Source: Ulvibacterium sp965228935 (lineage in GTDB: Bacteria > Bacteroidota > Bacteroidia > Flavobacteriales > Flavobacteriaceae). From it: 64,000 bases of DNA. The stretch is from contig NZ_OZ245846.1 of the NCBI RefSeq assembly GCF_965228935.1, forward strand, positions 558,001-622,000, given 5' to 3'. Position numbers and translations under genes: made by a program. Below, in pieces: positions 55,292 through 64,000 of this stretch (position 1 is its first letter; every line of letters begins with the position of its first letter). The notes below the pieces were generated by a model that searched no databases, had not been told where the DNA came from, and worked only from the letters and a program-made list of their open reading frames with translations.

Positions 55292-56305
55292 TTACAGCGA
55301 ATTGCGCTTAATAACGTTAAAGGGCATTATTACTTGTGTCTTCTCCTTTTTCTTGATGTGCTCCGCGGCCTTCCTGGCCATATCATTGAAGTTTGTGGAG
55401 ATGGTGGTAATACCCCCGAATACAATTTGTTTCACCACATGATCATTGTGCGAGAGAATGCCCACATCCTTGCCAACAACATATTCGCCATTGCGACAAT
55501 CCCTCAAAACTTCCCATAAAAATGTATCGCTGATAAAGAAGTAGAGATGTCCTTTTTTGATCGAACCCGGACGGTATTCCTCCTTCACGGAGCCAAGAAT
55601 ATTATAATCCTCCAAAAACCGATTAAAAGCCTTGAGAATTCCTTCCGGATAATCGGAGCCTTTCCTAAAGAAAAGGACGAATTTATCAAACTGTCGTATA
55701 CGAGGTAGCAACTCAACCAATTTAATATACGTGGTTTCCTCAAATTCCTGGGATATATAGGAATACTCTTCCGGCATAGGCAAGTATCTATCGATTATCA
55801 ACAACTTGGCCGGTTCTATGGACTCCAAAAGGGGACGTATACTTTTATGGGGAATGGGAGCGACCACATACATTCCATATTTACCCTTGATCGTATTGAA
55901 GATACTCTCGAAGACCGAAATATTATTATGATGAAAAAAAACATCGATCTGGAATCGCTTGCCAAGTTCCTTTCTAAATGTATTATAAAACTCTTCTTGA
56001 AAACGTTGAAAAGAGAAGAGTAGCAAGGCTATTTTAAGGGTAACCTTGGTCTCCTCACTGATTATAAAATAGCCCTTAAGCTTTTTGGATTCCACCAGGC
56101 CCCGATCTTTGAGCTCTTCGTAGGCCTTTACAATAGTCTTTCTGGCAAAACCCAGTTCGTCTACCATTTGGTTGATGGAGGGCAGTTTGTCTCCCGTTGC
56201 CAAAATACCGGAATCTATGGATTCCATTGTACCTTGCACCAACTGCTCATGCTTGGATAGCGTATTGATATTGGCCAAATCCTTTATTCTGTCTATCAAT
56301 GACAT
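55292..56305 (-). CDS. GntR-family regulator with sugar-binding-type domain
   Basis: 337 residues from ATG 56305. N-terminal GntR winged helix (about 1-75: DKLPSINQMVDELGFARKTI, LKDRGLVESKKLKGYFI), then a periplasmic-binding-protein-like effector domain of the LacI type (about 90-330: KIALLLFSFQ, KYGMYVVAPIPH, GKDVGILSHND, GGITTISTNF). Such AraR-like proteins respond to a sugar. It lies directly upstream of susC on the same strand, so it probably controls the glycan locus. Confidence 0.87.
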   Translation of the reverse strand: MSLIDRIKDLANINTLSKHEQLVQGTMESIDSGILATGDKLPSINQMVDELGFARKTIVKAYEELKDRGLVESKKLKGYFIISEETKVTLKIALLLFSFQRFQEEFYNTFRKELGKRFQIDVFFHHNNISVFESIFNTIKGKYGMYVVAPIPHKSIRPLLESIEPAKLLIIDRYLPMPEEYSYISQEFEETTYIKLVELLPRIRQFDKFVLFFRKGSDYPEGILKAFNRFLEDYNILGSVKEEYRPGSIKKGHLYFFISDTFLWEVLRDCRNGEYVVGKDVGILSHNDHVVKQIVFGGITTISTNFNDMARKAAEHIKKKEKTQVIMPFNVIKRNSL

Positions 56306-56481
56306 AAAGGGCAATGCTTTTCCGTTGTACCAAATAGTGCCCTAATATTACAAAATAAACGCATGAATCCCTATTTTATAACAATTCGCACCCGTCTATT
56401 CTTTGATGTTCATATCTATTTTTAGGGAGATATGTCAAAAATGGGGCATTATGAATATATTGTAAATCAAAATCAGAAATA

Positions 56482-57771
56482 ATGAAAAACCGAATTGCGC
56501 TTTTGTTCGTTTTAATTTCGATGATCTTAGGGGCACAGACCCAGTCCATACAATCCTCTTCCCCACTCTCGGAGGCTTCCCCAAGCGATGAAGGTATATC
56601 CTCCGAGCGCTTGGAGCGAATAGATCTGATGCTGGGGCAAGCGGTTGGGAAAAACAATATCCCAGGTGCAGTGGCCCTGATCGCCAGAAACGGGAAAATT
56701 GTATTCCACAAAGCCTATGGCAAGGCGGATAATGCATCGGGAAAGGCTATGGAGAAGAACACCATTTTTAGAATTGCCTCGCAAACCAAGGCCATAACCT
56801 CTACCGCGGTAATGATGTTATGGGAGGAAGGAAAATTTCGACTGGACGACCCTATTTCAAAGTACATCCCGGATTTTGGAAAGGCCGAAATCTTGGACAC
56901 CTTTAACGCAAACGACTCCAGCTACACCACGAAACCAGCCGAAAATCAAATTACCATACGACACCTTCTAACACATACGTCAGGGTTGGGTTACGGCGTA
57001 ATCGATGGCGATGAACGATTTCAAAAAATATATGCCAAGGCCGGTATTACGGATCTCTTTACCACCGAGAATATATCTATTGGGGAAAGCGTAAAAAAAC
57101 TGGCGAAACTACCCCTACATCATAACCCAGGTGATGCCTATGTATATAGTGAAGGTCTAGACGTGCTCGGCCATTTTATTGAAGTTATTTCTGGAATGCC
57201 GTTCGATGAATTTCTTCGAGAGCGACTTTTTGACCCACTGGGAATGGACGATACCTGGTTTTACCTTCCCAAGGAAAAGGAAAATCGGTTGGTCACCGTA
57301 CAACAAAAAAAAGGCAGCGAATGGGAAAAATATCCCGTGACTTTTTATGACCCGGATTACCCCAAAAAGGGAGCTCGGCGTTTTTTTTCGGGAGGGGCAG
57401 GGCTGTCAAGTACCGCAAAGGACTACGCCTCCTTCTTACAGATGTATCTGAACCGTGGTGAGCTTAATGGACAACGTATTTTAAGTAGAACTACGGTAAG
57501 AAGCATCATGGGGAACCAAACCGGAGACCTATGGGGAGATGACATAAAACACTACGGACTTGCCTTTGGTGTAGTTACCCCAAAAGGACAGGACCATGGT
57601 GGTGAGGGAAGTGTTGGGACTTTTGATTGGGGTGGATATTTCAATACCCAATATTTTGCCGATCCCCAGGAAAACATCATTGGAATATTGATGAAGCAGA
57701 CCAGAGGGCCTGTGGACGACCAAACCGGCTGGAAATTTCGTCAGATGGTCTTTGCGGCAGTCGATGATTGA
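56482..57771 (+). CDS. Serine hydrolase, beta-lactamase (class C)/esterase fold
   Basis: 429 residues with signal peptide (IALLFVLISMILGAQT). The catalytic SxxK is SQTK (Ser100, Lys103) in FRIASQTKAITSTAVM. The second motif reads YSEG where YxN is common, which points to the esterase/peptidase relatives rather than a true beta-lactamase. The HGGEGSVG near the end fits the HxG third motif. It would act in the periplasm or at the surface on an ester or amide. It is divergent from the GntR gene. Confidence 0.86.
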   Translation: MKNRIALLFVLISMILGAQTQSIQSSSPLSEASPSDEGISSERLERIDLMLGQAVGKNNIPGAVALIARNGKIVFHKAYGKADNASGKAMEKNTIFRIASQTKAITSTAVMMLWEEGKFRLDDPISKYIPDFGKAEILDTFNANDSSYTTKPAENQITIRHLLTHTSGLGYGVIDGDERFQKIYAKAGITDLFTTENISIGESVKKLAKLPLHHNPGDAYVYSEGLDVLGHFIEVISGMPFDEFLRERLFDPLGMDDTWFYLPKEKENRLVTVQQKKGSEWEKYPVTFYDPDYPKKGARRFFSGGAGLSSTAKDYASFLQMYLNRGELNGQRILSRTTVRSIMGNQTGDLWGDDIKHYGLAFGVVTPKGQDHGGEGSVGTFDWGGYFNTQYFADPQENIIGILMKQTRGPVDDQTGWKFRQMVFAAVDD

Positions 57772-57821
57772 TCTTTATTGCAAAAGGCTGAATCTAAATA
57801 CTTCAATCTGAATTTAACACG

Positions 57822-58343
57822 ATGGCCAAAATCTTATTACTATATGCATCGGTAGATGGACAAACCCTAAAAATTTGCAACAGACTTAGGGATCAATTGC
57901 AGCAACAAAATACAGTGAATCTAATAGCCATTGATGATTTTGATGGAGATACCGTCCCATATGATAAAATTATTATTGGAGCGAGCATTCGATACGGGGT
58001 GCATAACAAAAAGATCATCGACTTCATCAATACCAAAAAAGAACAGCTTGACGCCTTAAAAACAGCGTTCTTTTCCGTAAATCTTGTGGCCAGAAAGCCT
58101 GAAAAGAACACGGCCGATACAAATCCGTATGTGATAAAGTTCTTTAAGACCATAAATTGGAGACCCACCTTGACGGAAGTATTTGCCGGTAAACTGGACT
58201 ATAAAAAGTATCCTTTTTTTGATAGGATCATGATCCAATTCATTATGTGGATGACCAAAGGGCCGACCAATCCACATACCGAAATTGAATATACGGATTG
58301 GGAAAAGGTAAGAGAGTTCGGGGAACGGTTAAATACTTTTTAG
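57822..58343 (+). CDS. hemG: Menaquinone-dependent protoporphyrinogen oxidase, flavodoxin fold
   Basis: 173 residues, the normal length for HemG. Flavodoxin FMN loop LLYASVDGQTLKIC at the front, IIIGASIRYG, and the HemG-specific IMWMTKGPT near the C-terminus. It oxidises protoporphyrinogen IX to protoporphyrin IX with quinone as acceptor, a late heme step at the inner membrane. The cytochrome c assembly gene follows on the same strand. Confidence 0.9.
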   Translation: MAKILLLYASVDGQTLKICNRLRDQLQQQNTVNLIAIDDFDGDTVPYDKIIIGASIRYGVHNKKIIDFINTKKEQLDALKTAFFSVNLVARKPEKNTADTNPYVIKFFKTINWRPTLTEVFAGKLDYKKYPFFDRIMIQFIMWMTKGPTNPHTEIEYTDWEKVREFGERLNTF

Positions 58344-58577
58344 GGACATCCCCGATTAGGCGAAATTGTGTCGCCAGGTATTATCCGTAAAAACGTTTTG
58401 TACCTTAATCCTTGGGGTCGGTTTCAGTCTAGGTCAAATACTATGACTTCTTTTTTTACCCCTACCCCATCACATTGGAACAACACCCAAGCTCCTGTAT
58501 TTCCACAAAATATCCATGACATTTATCATTTTAATTCAAGCTTCTTTTCTCTAGCTTACCACTTAGTTGAGACGCTT

Positions 58578-61500
58578 ATGAAGACAGGAATCTGGAGGTA
58601 TTTAGCCCCTCTTTTTAACACTAGGGCCGCAGCGGTTTATTTATTGGTATTCGCCGCATCCATCGGCATTGCAACCTTTATTGAAAATGATTACGGAACA
58701 AGTGCCGCCCAAAAGATGGTCTACCAAGCCGGGTGGTTCGAATTTTTGCTCTTATTGTTCAGTATATCCGTACTGGTGAACATCAAGACTTTTAGAATGG
58801 TGTCCCAGAAGAAATGGCCATTGCTCCTTTTTCATATAGCCATCATCGTAATTTTCATTGGTGCCGCATTGACACGATACCTCGGATACGAAGGAGTTAT
58901 GCATATTCGGGAAAACAACGCTTCAAATAGTTTTCTCTCTTCCGATAGCTTTCTAAAGTTCCAAGTGGTCAAGGACGGCCAAACATTTGATTTTGATGGA
59001 CCTGTCCTGTTCGCATCCCTTGGAAGTAACGATTGGAAAGAGTCCTATCTACTTGGTAATGATCTTATGGAGGTTAAGGTCACCAAATTTGTACCCAATC
59101 CAACGCAGGTGCTCCGTGAAGGTAAGGATGGGAGACCCACATTGCGTATGGTAGCAAGCGGCCTTAACGGTCGGCAAAATCACTTTATTACTGAAGACCA
59201 GGCGCAACGTATAGGGAACATGTTATTCAGTTTTAAGGACAGCCCGTTACCCAATGCCATAAACATCCGATACCACAATGACTCCTTGATGATCAAACCG
59301 ATCATGACCCTCACCCAAACGGAGATGACCACGCATAAAAGGGATACCCTTCTTCCAAATGGCTACCATCCCTTGCTATTGGACGCCTTGTATTCGGACG
59401 GATTCAACAATTTTGTTTTTTCCGATTTTAAGAAGAACGGATTATTGGAAATAGAGTCCAAGGATCGCAAGGTCAAAAATGAAAGTATCGCTGCATTGGA
59501 AATGGAGGTGTCCATTAACGGCGAGACCAAGCAGACCCGATTATACGGAAGAAAAGGAGTTCCAGGAAGACCACAAGTATTGAATTTTGACAACTTTGAG
59601 ATATCCGCTTCCTACGGGGCAAAAGAAATGACAATACCTTTTTCCATACGTTTGAACGACTTTATCATGGATAAATACCCGGGCACCAATAGTGCTTCCT
59701 CCTATGCCAGTGAGGTAACCTTAATAGACGAGCAAAAAAACACGACCCTGGATTATAGAATCCATATGAACAACATTCTCAATTATGGAGGTTATCGCTT
59801 CTTTCAATCTTCTTTTGACCCCGACGAAAAAGGCACCTATCTAAGTGTAAACCGGGATTTTTGGGGTACTTTGGTTTCCTACATTGGCTATGCCCTCTTG
59901 ACCTTGGGCATGGTATTGACCTTTTTCAGCAAAAAAACAAGGTTCCATCAGGTTTCCCAAAAAATTAAAAAATTGAGGGCGAAGAAGTTGGCGCTTACTC
60001 TTTTTGTCCTTTTAACAACAGGTATGGTCCATACCCAGGAACCTCAACATGATTATGTCTTGGAAGCCGTGGAATTGGATCATGCCGAAAAATTCAGTAC
60101 CCTGGCGGTACAGGACTTCAAAGGAAGAATGAAACCGGCCCATACCTTATCCAGGGAGGTTATGCGAAAAGTGGCCAGAAGGGAAAGCCTGTTCGGACTT
60201 ACGGCCGACCAACTCCTTTTAAGCCTATATGCCAATAAGGAAGTTTGGCAGAATGCCCCTATCATTAAATTGGGCAAACATGAGGACCTGAAAAATAGAT
60301 TAGGCGTCGAGGGGTATTATGCGGCCTATTCCGATTTCTTTACTGCAAATGGAACCTACAGTTTGCAGGACGAAGTTCGCAAGGCCTACGCCCTGGAAGC
60401 CATAGATAGGGGCGTTTATGAAAAGGAGCTTTTAAAATTGGATGAGCGGGTGAATATATTAAGGATGGCCTTTTCGGGACGTTTACTTAAACTGGTTCCC
60501 AACCCCAATGATTCCAATAATACATGGCTTCCCATTACGGCCCATATCCATGGAACCAATGATGTACATGGCGCTACGGACAGTGCCGTGGATTTGTTCA
60601 GCTCCTATGACCGTATATTAAAGGAAGCCATTACTTCCCAGGATTATACGGATGCCAATTTAGTTTTGGACAAACTCCAATCCTATCAGCAAGAACACGG
60701 TGATGGGCTCATTCCATCGGAACCTAGGATCAAAGCCGAAATACTGCTCAACGAATCTAAGGTCTTTACCCGTCTGGCCCTATTTTATATCTTACTGGGG
60801 ATGGTTCTTTTGGGCCTATTGTTCCTATCTGTCTTTAAACCGAATCTAAAAATGAATAGGATCCGCAACGTGCTCCTTGTATTGATAGTTCTTGGTTTTG
60901 TGATTCATACCATGGGACTTGGCCTACGTTGGTATGTGTCCGAAAGGGCTCCATGGAGCAATGGTTACGAATCCATGATCTACATTGCATGGACGGCTAC
61001 CTTGGCCGGATTGATCTTTACCCGAAGGTCTTTGGGCGGGTTGGCGGCAACTACGGTATTGGCGGCGATCGTCCTTTTTGTAGCTACCTTAAGTTTCCTG
61101 GATCCGGAAATAACCCCCTTGGTTCCTGTCCTAAAGTCGTATTGGCTTACCATACACGTTTCGTTGATCGCAGGTAGTTATGGCTTTTTAATGCTGGGTG
61201 CCATCATTGGGCTGATCAATCTGGCATTGATTGCTTTTATAAGAGACTCCAACAGGGCCAAAGTAAAAAGAATTGTACGTGAAATGTCTTACATCAGCGA
61301 GCTTACTTTAATAGGAGGGCTCTTTATGTTGAGTATAGGCACCTATTTGGGCGGTGTATGGGCCAATGAATCTTGGGGGAGGTATTGGGGCTGGGATGCC
61401 AAGGAAACCTGGGCCCTGGTTACCATACTGGTCTACGCCTTTATCCTACATATGAGGCTCATCCCAAAGTTTACTGGTCTGTTTGCCTATAATCTGGCCA

Positions 61501-61688
61501 GTATTTTTGGTTTGGCATCCGTGATTATGACCTATTATGGGGTAAATTACTATCTCTCAGGATTGCATTCCTATGCCTCCGGAGATCCCGTTCCCATCCC
61601 CAATTGGATTTATATCGTAGTCATTTCGATTGCGGTGCTTAGTGGCCTGGCCTATTATAAGAACAGAAAATACCCCATGGCTTATTAG
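58578..61688 (+). CDS. ccsBA: Fused ResB-CcsA cytochrome c assembly protein (system II)
   Basis: 1036 residues from ATG 58578, giving MKTGIWRYLAPLFNTRAAAV; an earlier frame from 58368 adds a polar stretch that does not fit. The N-terminal ResB-like part has three helices and a periplasmic domain to about 450; a periplasmic insertion (about 480-730) precedes the CcsA part with about eight helices and the heme-handling WWD-type motif WGRYWGWDAKETWALVT (about 930). It exports heme and attaches it to CxxCH of cytochromes c. Confidence 0.9.
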   Translation: MKTGIWRYLAPLFNTRAAAVYLLVFAASIGIATFIENDYGTSAAQKMVYQAGWFEFLLLLFSISVLVNIKTFRMVSQKKWPLLLFHIAIIVIFIGAALTRYLGYEGVMHIRENNASNSFLSSDSFLKFQVVKDGQTFDFDGPVLFASLGSNDWKESYLLGNDLMEVKVTKFVPNPTQVLREGKDGRPTLRMVASGLNGRQNHFITEDQAQRIGNMLFSFKDSPLPNAINIRYHNDSLMIKPIMTLTQTEMTTHKRDTLLPNGYHPLLLDALYSDGFNNFVFSDFKKNGLLEIESKDRKVKNESIAALEMEVSINGETKQTRLYGRKGVPGRPQVLNFDNFEISASYGAKEMTIPFSIRLNDFIMDKYPGTNSASSYASEVTLIDEQKNTTLDYRIHMNNILNYGGYRFFQSSFDPDEKGTYLSVNRDFWGTLVSYIGYALLTLGMVLTFFSKKTRFHQVSQKIKKLRAKKLALTLFVLLTTGMVHTQEPQHDYVLEAVELDHAEKFSTLAVQDFKGRMKPAHTLSREVMRKVARRESLFGLTADQLLLSLYANKEVWQNAPIIKLGKHEDLKNRLGVEGYYAAYSDFFTANGTYSLQDEVRKAYALEAIDRGVYEKELLKLDERVNILRMAFSGRLLKLVPNPNDSNNTWLPITAHIHGTNDVHGATDSAVDLFSSYDRILKEAITSQDYTDANLVLDKLQSYQQEHGDGLIPSEPRIKAEILLNESKVFTRLALFYILLGMVLLGLLFLSVFKPNLKMNRIRNVLLVLIVLGFVIHTMGLGLRWYVSERAPWSNGYESMIYIAWTATLAGLIFTRRSLGGLAATTVLAAIVLFVATLSFLDPEITPLVPVLKSYWLTIHVSLIAGSYGFLMLGAIIGLINLALIAFIRDSNRAKVKRIVREMSYISELTLIGGLFMLSIGTYLGGVWANESWGRYWGWDAKETWALVTILVYAFILHMRLIPKFTGLFAYNLASIFGLASVIMTYYGVNYYLSGLHSYASGDPVPIPNWIYIVVISIAVLSGLAYYKNRKYPMAY

Positions 61689-61869
61689 GATATTGCCTTC
61701 ACAAAATCAACAGTCCTTGGCATATGAAGCGGATGGTTTTAGAGATTATTTTCCCGACCTGTATTCTTTGCGTTAAATTTTGATTATCTGTTGGTTTCTT
61801 AGGGAATAATATTGTAATTTAAGGTGCCCATTTTTAAAGAGATATATAAACAAACCCAATCCTAGTTGT

Positions 61870-62505
61870 ATGGAAAATAAAGACCAAGAACGGGAATCCA
61901 AACCGGCAAAAACCATAAGTAGGCGAAGTTTTATACGGGGCGCCGGACTGTCCACGGCAAGTAGCGTATTATTGACTTCGAACGCCTTTGCACTTGAATA
62001 CAAGGAATCGCTTGCTACCGGTAAGGAATTTGGATCCGATGCCACGACCATAAAAATGAAGGTCAACGGCATAACAAAATCACTTAGTGTGGAACCAAGG
62101 ACAACATTGGCCTCTGCCCTACGGGACCATTTGGAACTTACGGGAACCAAGGTCGTCTGCGACCGTGGCTCCTGTTCGGCATGTACGGTTTATTTGGATG
62201 GTAAACCTGTGAATTCCTGTATGATGTCCGCCTTGGATGTCGGTGACAAGGAAGTTACGACCATTGAAGGTATCGCAAAAAATGGCGAATTGCATCCGGT
62301 ACAGGAAGCTTTCATAGAGCATGACGCTTCCCAATGCGGGTATTGTACCCCTGGGATGGTGATGTCTTGCGTACACCTCGTGGACAACAACCCCAATCCC
62401 ACTTTGGAAGATGTAAAAGATGCGACACGGGGCAACCTTTGTCGTTGTGGCACCTATCCCCATGTCTTTAAGGCCACCTTGGCCGCAGCAAAAAAAACGA
62501 ATTAA
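61870..62505 (+). CDS. [2Fe-2S] subunit of a xanthine dehydrogenase-type enzyme, Tat-targeted
   Basis: 211 residues. Twin-arginine signal SRRSFIRGAGLSTASS (Arg18-Arg19). The first cluster is held by Cys97, 102, 105 and 117; the second by Cys156, 159, 191 and 193 (CGYCTPG, CRCG). As in PaoA of the periplasmic aldehyde oxidoreductase, it would carry the partner subunit through the Tat system. The stop is one base before the ATG of the molybdenum subunit. Confidence 0.92.
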   Translation: MENKDQERESKPAKTISRRSFIRGAGLSTASSVLLTSNAFALEYKESLATGKEFGSDATTIKMKVNGITKSLSVEPRTTLASALRDHLELTGTKVVCDRGSCSACTVYLDGKPVNSCMMSALDVGDKEVTTIEGIAKNGELHPVQEAFIEHDASQCGYCTPGMVMSCVHLVDNNPNPTLEDVKDATRGNLCRCGTYPHVFKATLAAAKKTN

Positions 62506-62506
62506 G

Positions 62507-64000
62507 ATGGATACTAGAAAAGAAAAATTCCCATATGGTATTCCAGGGCATAATTTAGGCGAAGTAGAACGGGAAATCCCCGTAGAAGAGCCACCGGTAT
62601 GGCCTGTAAACGATAAACTAAAGGTGATAGGAAAAAGGGTCACGAGAATCGATGCCCTTGAAAAAGTGACAGGCAAGGCCATTTATACCTCGGACATTAA
62701 AATGCCAGGTATGCTCTATGCCAAGATGTTGCGTTCAAATGTGCCTCATGCCACCATTTCATCAATAGATGTCTCCAAAGCAAAAAGCCTTCCGGGGGTA
62801 CATGCTATTCATCTTATAGAGAATGCTCCAAAGGAAGGGGAAGGAAATAGCACCGATAAATACCCCATGGTAAAATATGTAGGGCAACCTTTGGCCGGTG
62901 TCGCCGCCGAGAGCTTGGAAATTGCCAAAGAGGCTATTTCCCTGATTAAGGTCAATTATGAGACAAAACCTTTTGTCATAGATCTTGAAGCTGCTATGGA
63001 AATTAATGCGCCTATCGTATTTGATGCGCCCATTACCCAAAAACAAGATGGTGGGGACGTAGGCGAAACGCATGATGGAAGCAAGGGGGAAGGTAATGTT
63101 AGGGGGCCATCCACCAGTAGTTTCTTTGGTGGGCCCAGGGGTGATCTGGAGGAAGGTTTCAATGAAGCGGATGTAATTGTGGAAAGAACGTATCGTACCC
63201 AGGTCCATACGCATATGCCTTTGGAAACCCATGGCGTTGTAGTGGATTGGAATGCCGATGTTATGACCGTGTATGCCTCCACACAGAACACAGCGGCGGT
63301 CCGGAATGAAATGGCCAGCGTTTTTAATTTGCCAAAAAGTAAGGTTCGGGTCATTTGCGAATTCATGGGTGGCGGGTTTGGTGCCAAACACAGTGCCGGA
63401 AGCTTCGGGCCTATGGCCGCAAATTTGGCCAAAAAGACAGGTAGGCCCGTTTGGCTGATGTTGGATAGACAGGAAGAGCATCTGGCCGAGGGAAATCGTC
63501 CCAATTCAATTCAATACTTAAAAATAGGGGCCAAGAAAGATGGAACCTTGACCGGTATCCAACAACGTTCCCATGGAACGGCAGGAGTAGGGCTCGGTGC
63601 CGGAGTGGGGCGTATTGCCCAAATCCTTTATCCCTGTCCCAATTTTGCAACGGAACAATATGATGTATTGACCAATGCAGGTCCCGGGGCGGCGTGGCGT
63701 GCGCCCGGCAATGTACAAGGTGCTTTTGGACTGGAACAGGCCATTGATGAAATGGCGGAAAAACTGAATATAGACCCCCTAAAGTATAGAGACCATATTG
63801 ATAAAAGTGAAGTAAGAAAGGTAGAGCGCCAACGGGGAGCGGAACTTTTCGGATGGTCCCGACGCCAACCTGCTGGAAGTAGTACGGGTGTGGTAAAAAA
63901 AGGACTCGGTGTAGGCCAATCTACTTGGCCCCGATTCGTATCGCTGGATTCCTCCGTAGAAATTAAGATCCATAAAGGTGGAGGCGTTGAGATACGATCC
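62507..64000 (+). CDS. Molybdopterin-binding subunit of xanthine dehydrogenase/aldehyde oxidoreductase (3' end outside window)
   Basis: 498 codons are open to the window edge. Start MDTRKEKFPYG; IGKRVTRIDALEKVTGKAIY and SDIKMPGMLYAKMLRSNVPHA are the family N-terminal segments; MGGGFGAK (287-294) and PGAAWRAPG are molybdenum-cofactor sites. It hydroxylates a purine, an aldehyde or an aromatic substrate, which cannot be told from this part. No signal peptide, so export would depend on the [2Fe-2S] subunit. No FAD subunit gene lies between the two. Confidence 0.92.
   Translation, partial: MDTRKEKFPYGIPGHNLGEVEREIPVEEPPVWPVNDKLKVIGKRVTRIDALEKVTGKAIYTSDIKMPGMLYAKMLRSNVPHATISSIDVSKAKSLPGVHAIHLIENAPKEGEGNSTDKYPMVKYVGQPLAGVAAESLEIAKEAISLIKVNYETKPFVIDLEAAMEINAPIVFDAPITQKQDGGDVGETHDGSKGEGNVRGPSTSSFFGGPRGDLEEGFNEADVIVERTYRTQVHTHMPLETHGVVVDWNADVMTVYASTQNTAAVRNEMASVFNLPKSKVRVICEFMGGGFGAKHSAGSFGPMAANLAKKTGRPVWLMLDRQEEHLAEGNRPNSIQYLKIGAKKDGTLTGIQQRSHGTAGVGLGAGVGRIAQILYPCPNFATEQYDVLTNAGPGAAWRAPGNVQGAFGLEQAIDEMAEKLNIDPLKYRDHIDKSEVRKVERQRGAELFGWSRRQPAGSSTGVVKKGLGVGQSTWPRFVSLDSSVEIKIHKGGGVEIRS

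Noticed and set aside
58368..58577. 70-residue extension of the cytochrome c assembly protein
   Set aside because: It is polar, does not look like ResB, and the normal N-terminus begins at ATG 58578; a start at 58443 cannot be fully excluded.
1..64000. tRNA, rRNA, CRISPR arrays, insertion sequences, phage genes
   Set aside because: The gaps are short and none shows cloverleaf ends, regular spaced repeats, transposase motifs or terminal inverted repeats that I can recognise by reading.

Overview
The window reads as chromosome of a marine-type Flavobacteriaceae (Bacteroidota). The evidence is a SusC/SusD pair, a type IX secretion (T9SS) sorting domain, -7 boxes of the Bacteroidota form TAnnTTTG, the Bacteroidota form of fructose-bisphosphatase, an OlsF-like bifunctional acyltransferase and the ligase-associated DNA repair cassette. 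No genus can be named from sequence alone. Coding density is very high. I see no rRNA, tRNA, CRISPR array, insertion sequence or prophage.

Left part (1-15 kb): a TM2-protein tail and terminator; a small arsenic-type operon (arsR, a DUF6428-like gene, an ArsN1-like acetyltransferase) behind an 18-bp palindrome; an OlsF-like acyltransferase; aspartokinase; a polyamine-type acetyltransferase divergent from fbp; a TerB-like protein; then exonuclease, ATP-dependent DNA ligase and DEXH helicase. The fourth member of that repair cassette, pdeM, is cut off from the other three by a reverse-strand pair (ribokinase plus GRP-type sugar transporter).

Middle (15-37.8 kb): mfd (no ATG near its N-terminus), a Tat-exported Gfo/Idh/MocA oxidoreductase, a thioredoxin-fold lipid-free exported protein, an ACT-like protein with yraN, a DUF1800/DUF1501 pair whose second member has a T9SS tail, metG-tex, tsaC, an A2M-like protein with a TonB plug but no barrel, a histone-deacetylase-fold hydrolase, a nucleoside hydrolase lipoprotein, a PAP2 phosphatase, ferritin and a 60-residue Cys-rich protein. 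Three convergent pairs share a 4-bp stop overlap.

Right part (37.8-56.3 kb): a long reverse-strand locus that looks like one uptake and processing system: GntR-type regulator, SusC, SusD, two tandem CRTAC1-type FG-GAP/UnbV lipoproteins, a vanadium-haloperoxidase-like lipoprotein, a cytoplasmic GH36-type glycosidase, a hexapeptide acetyltransferase and an SSS sodium symporter. The SusC promoter region carries a 17-bp palindrome and tandem 10-mers, and a strong hairpin lies between susD and the CRTAC1 genes. This is the most interesting region.

End (56.4-64 kb): a serine beta-lactamase-like hydrolase, HemG, a fused ResB-CcsA cytochrome c assembly protein (heme theme), then a Tat-targeted [2Fe-2S] subunit and the start of the molybdopterin subunit of a xanthine dehydrogenase/aldehyde oxidoreductase, which runs off the window.
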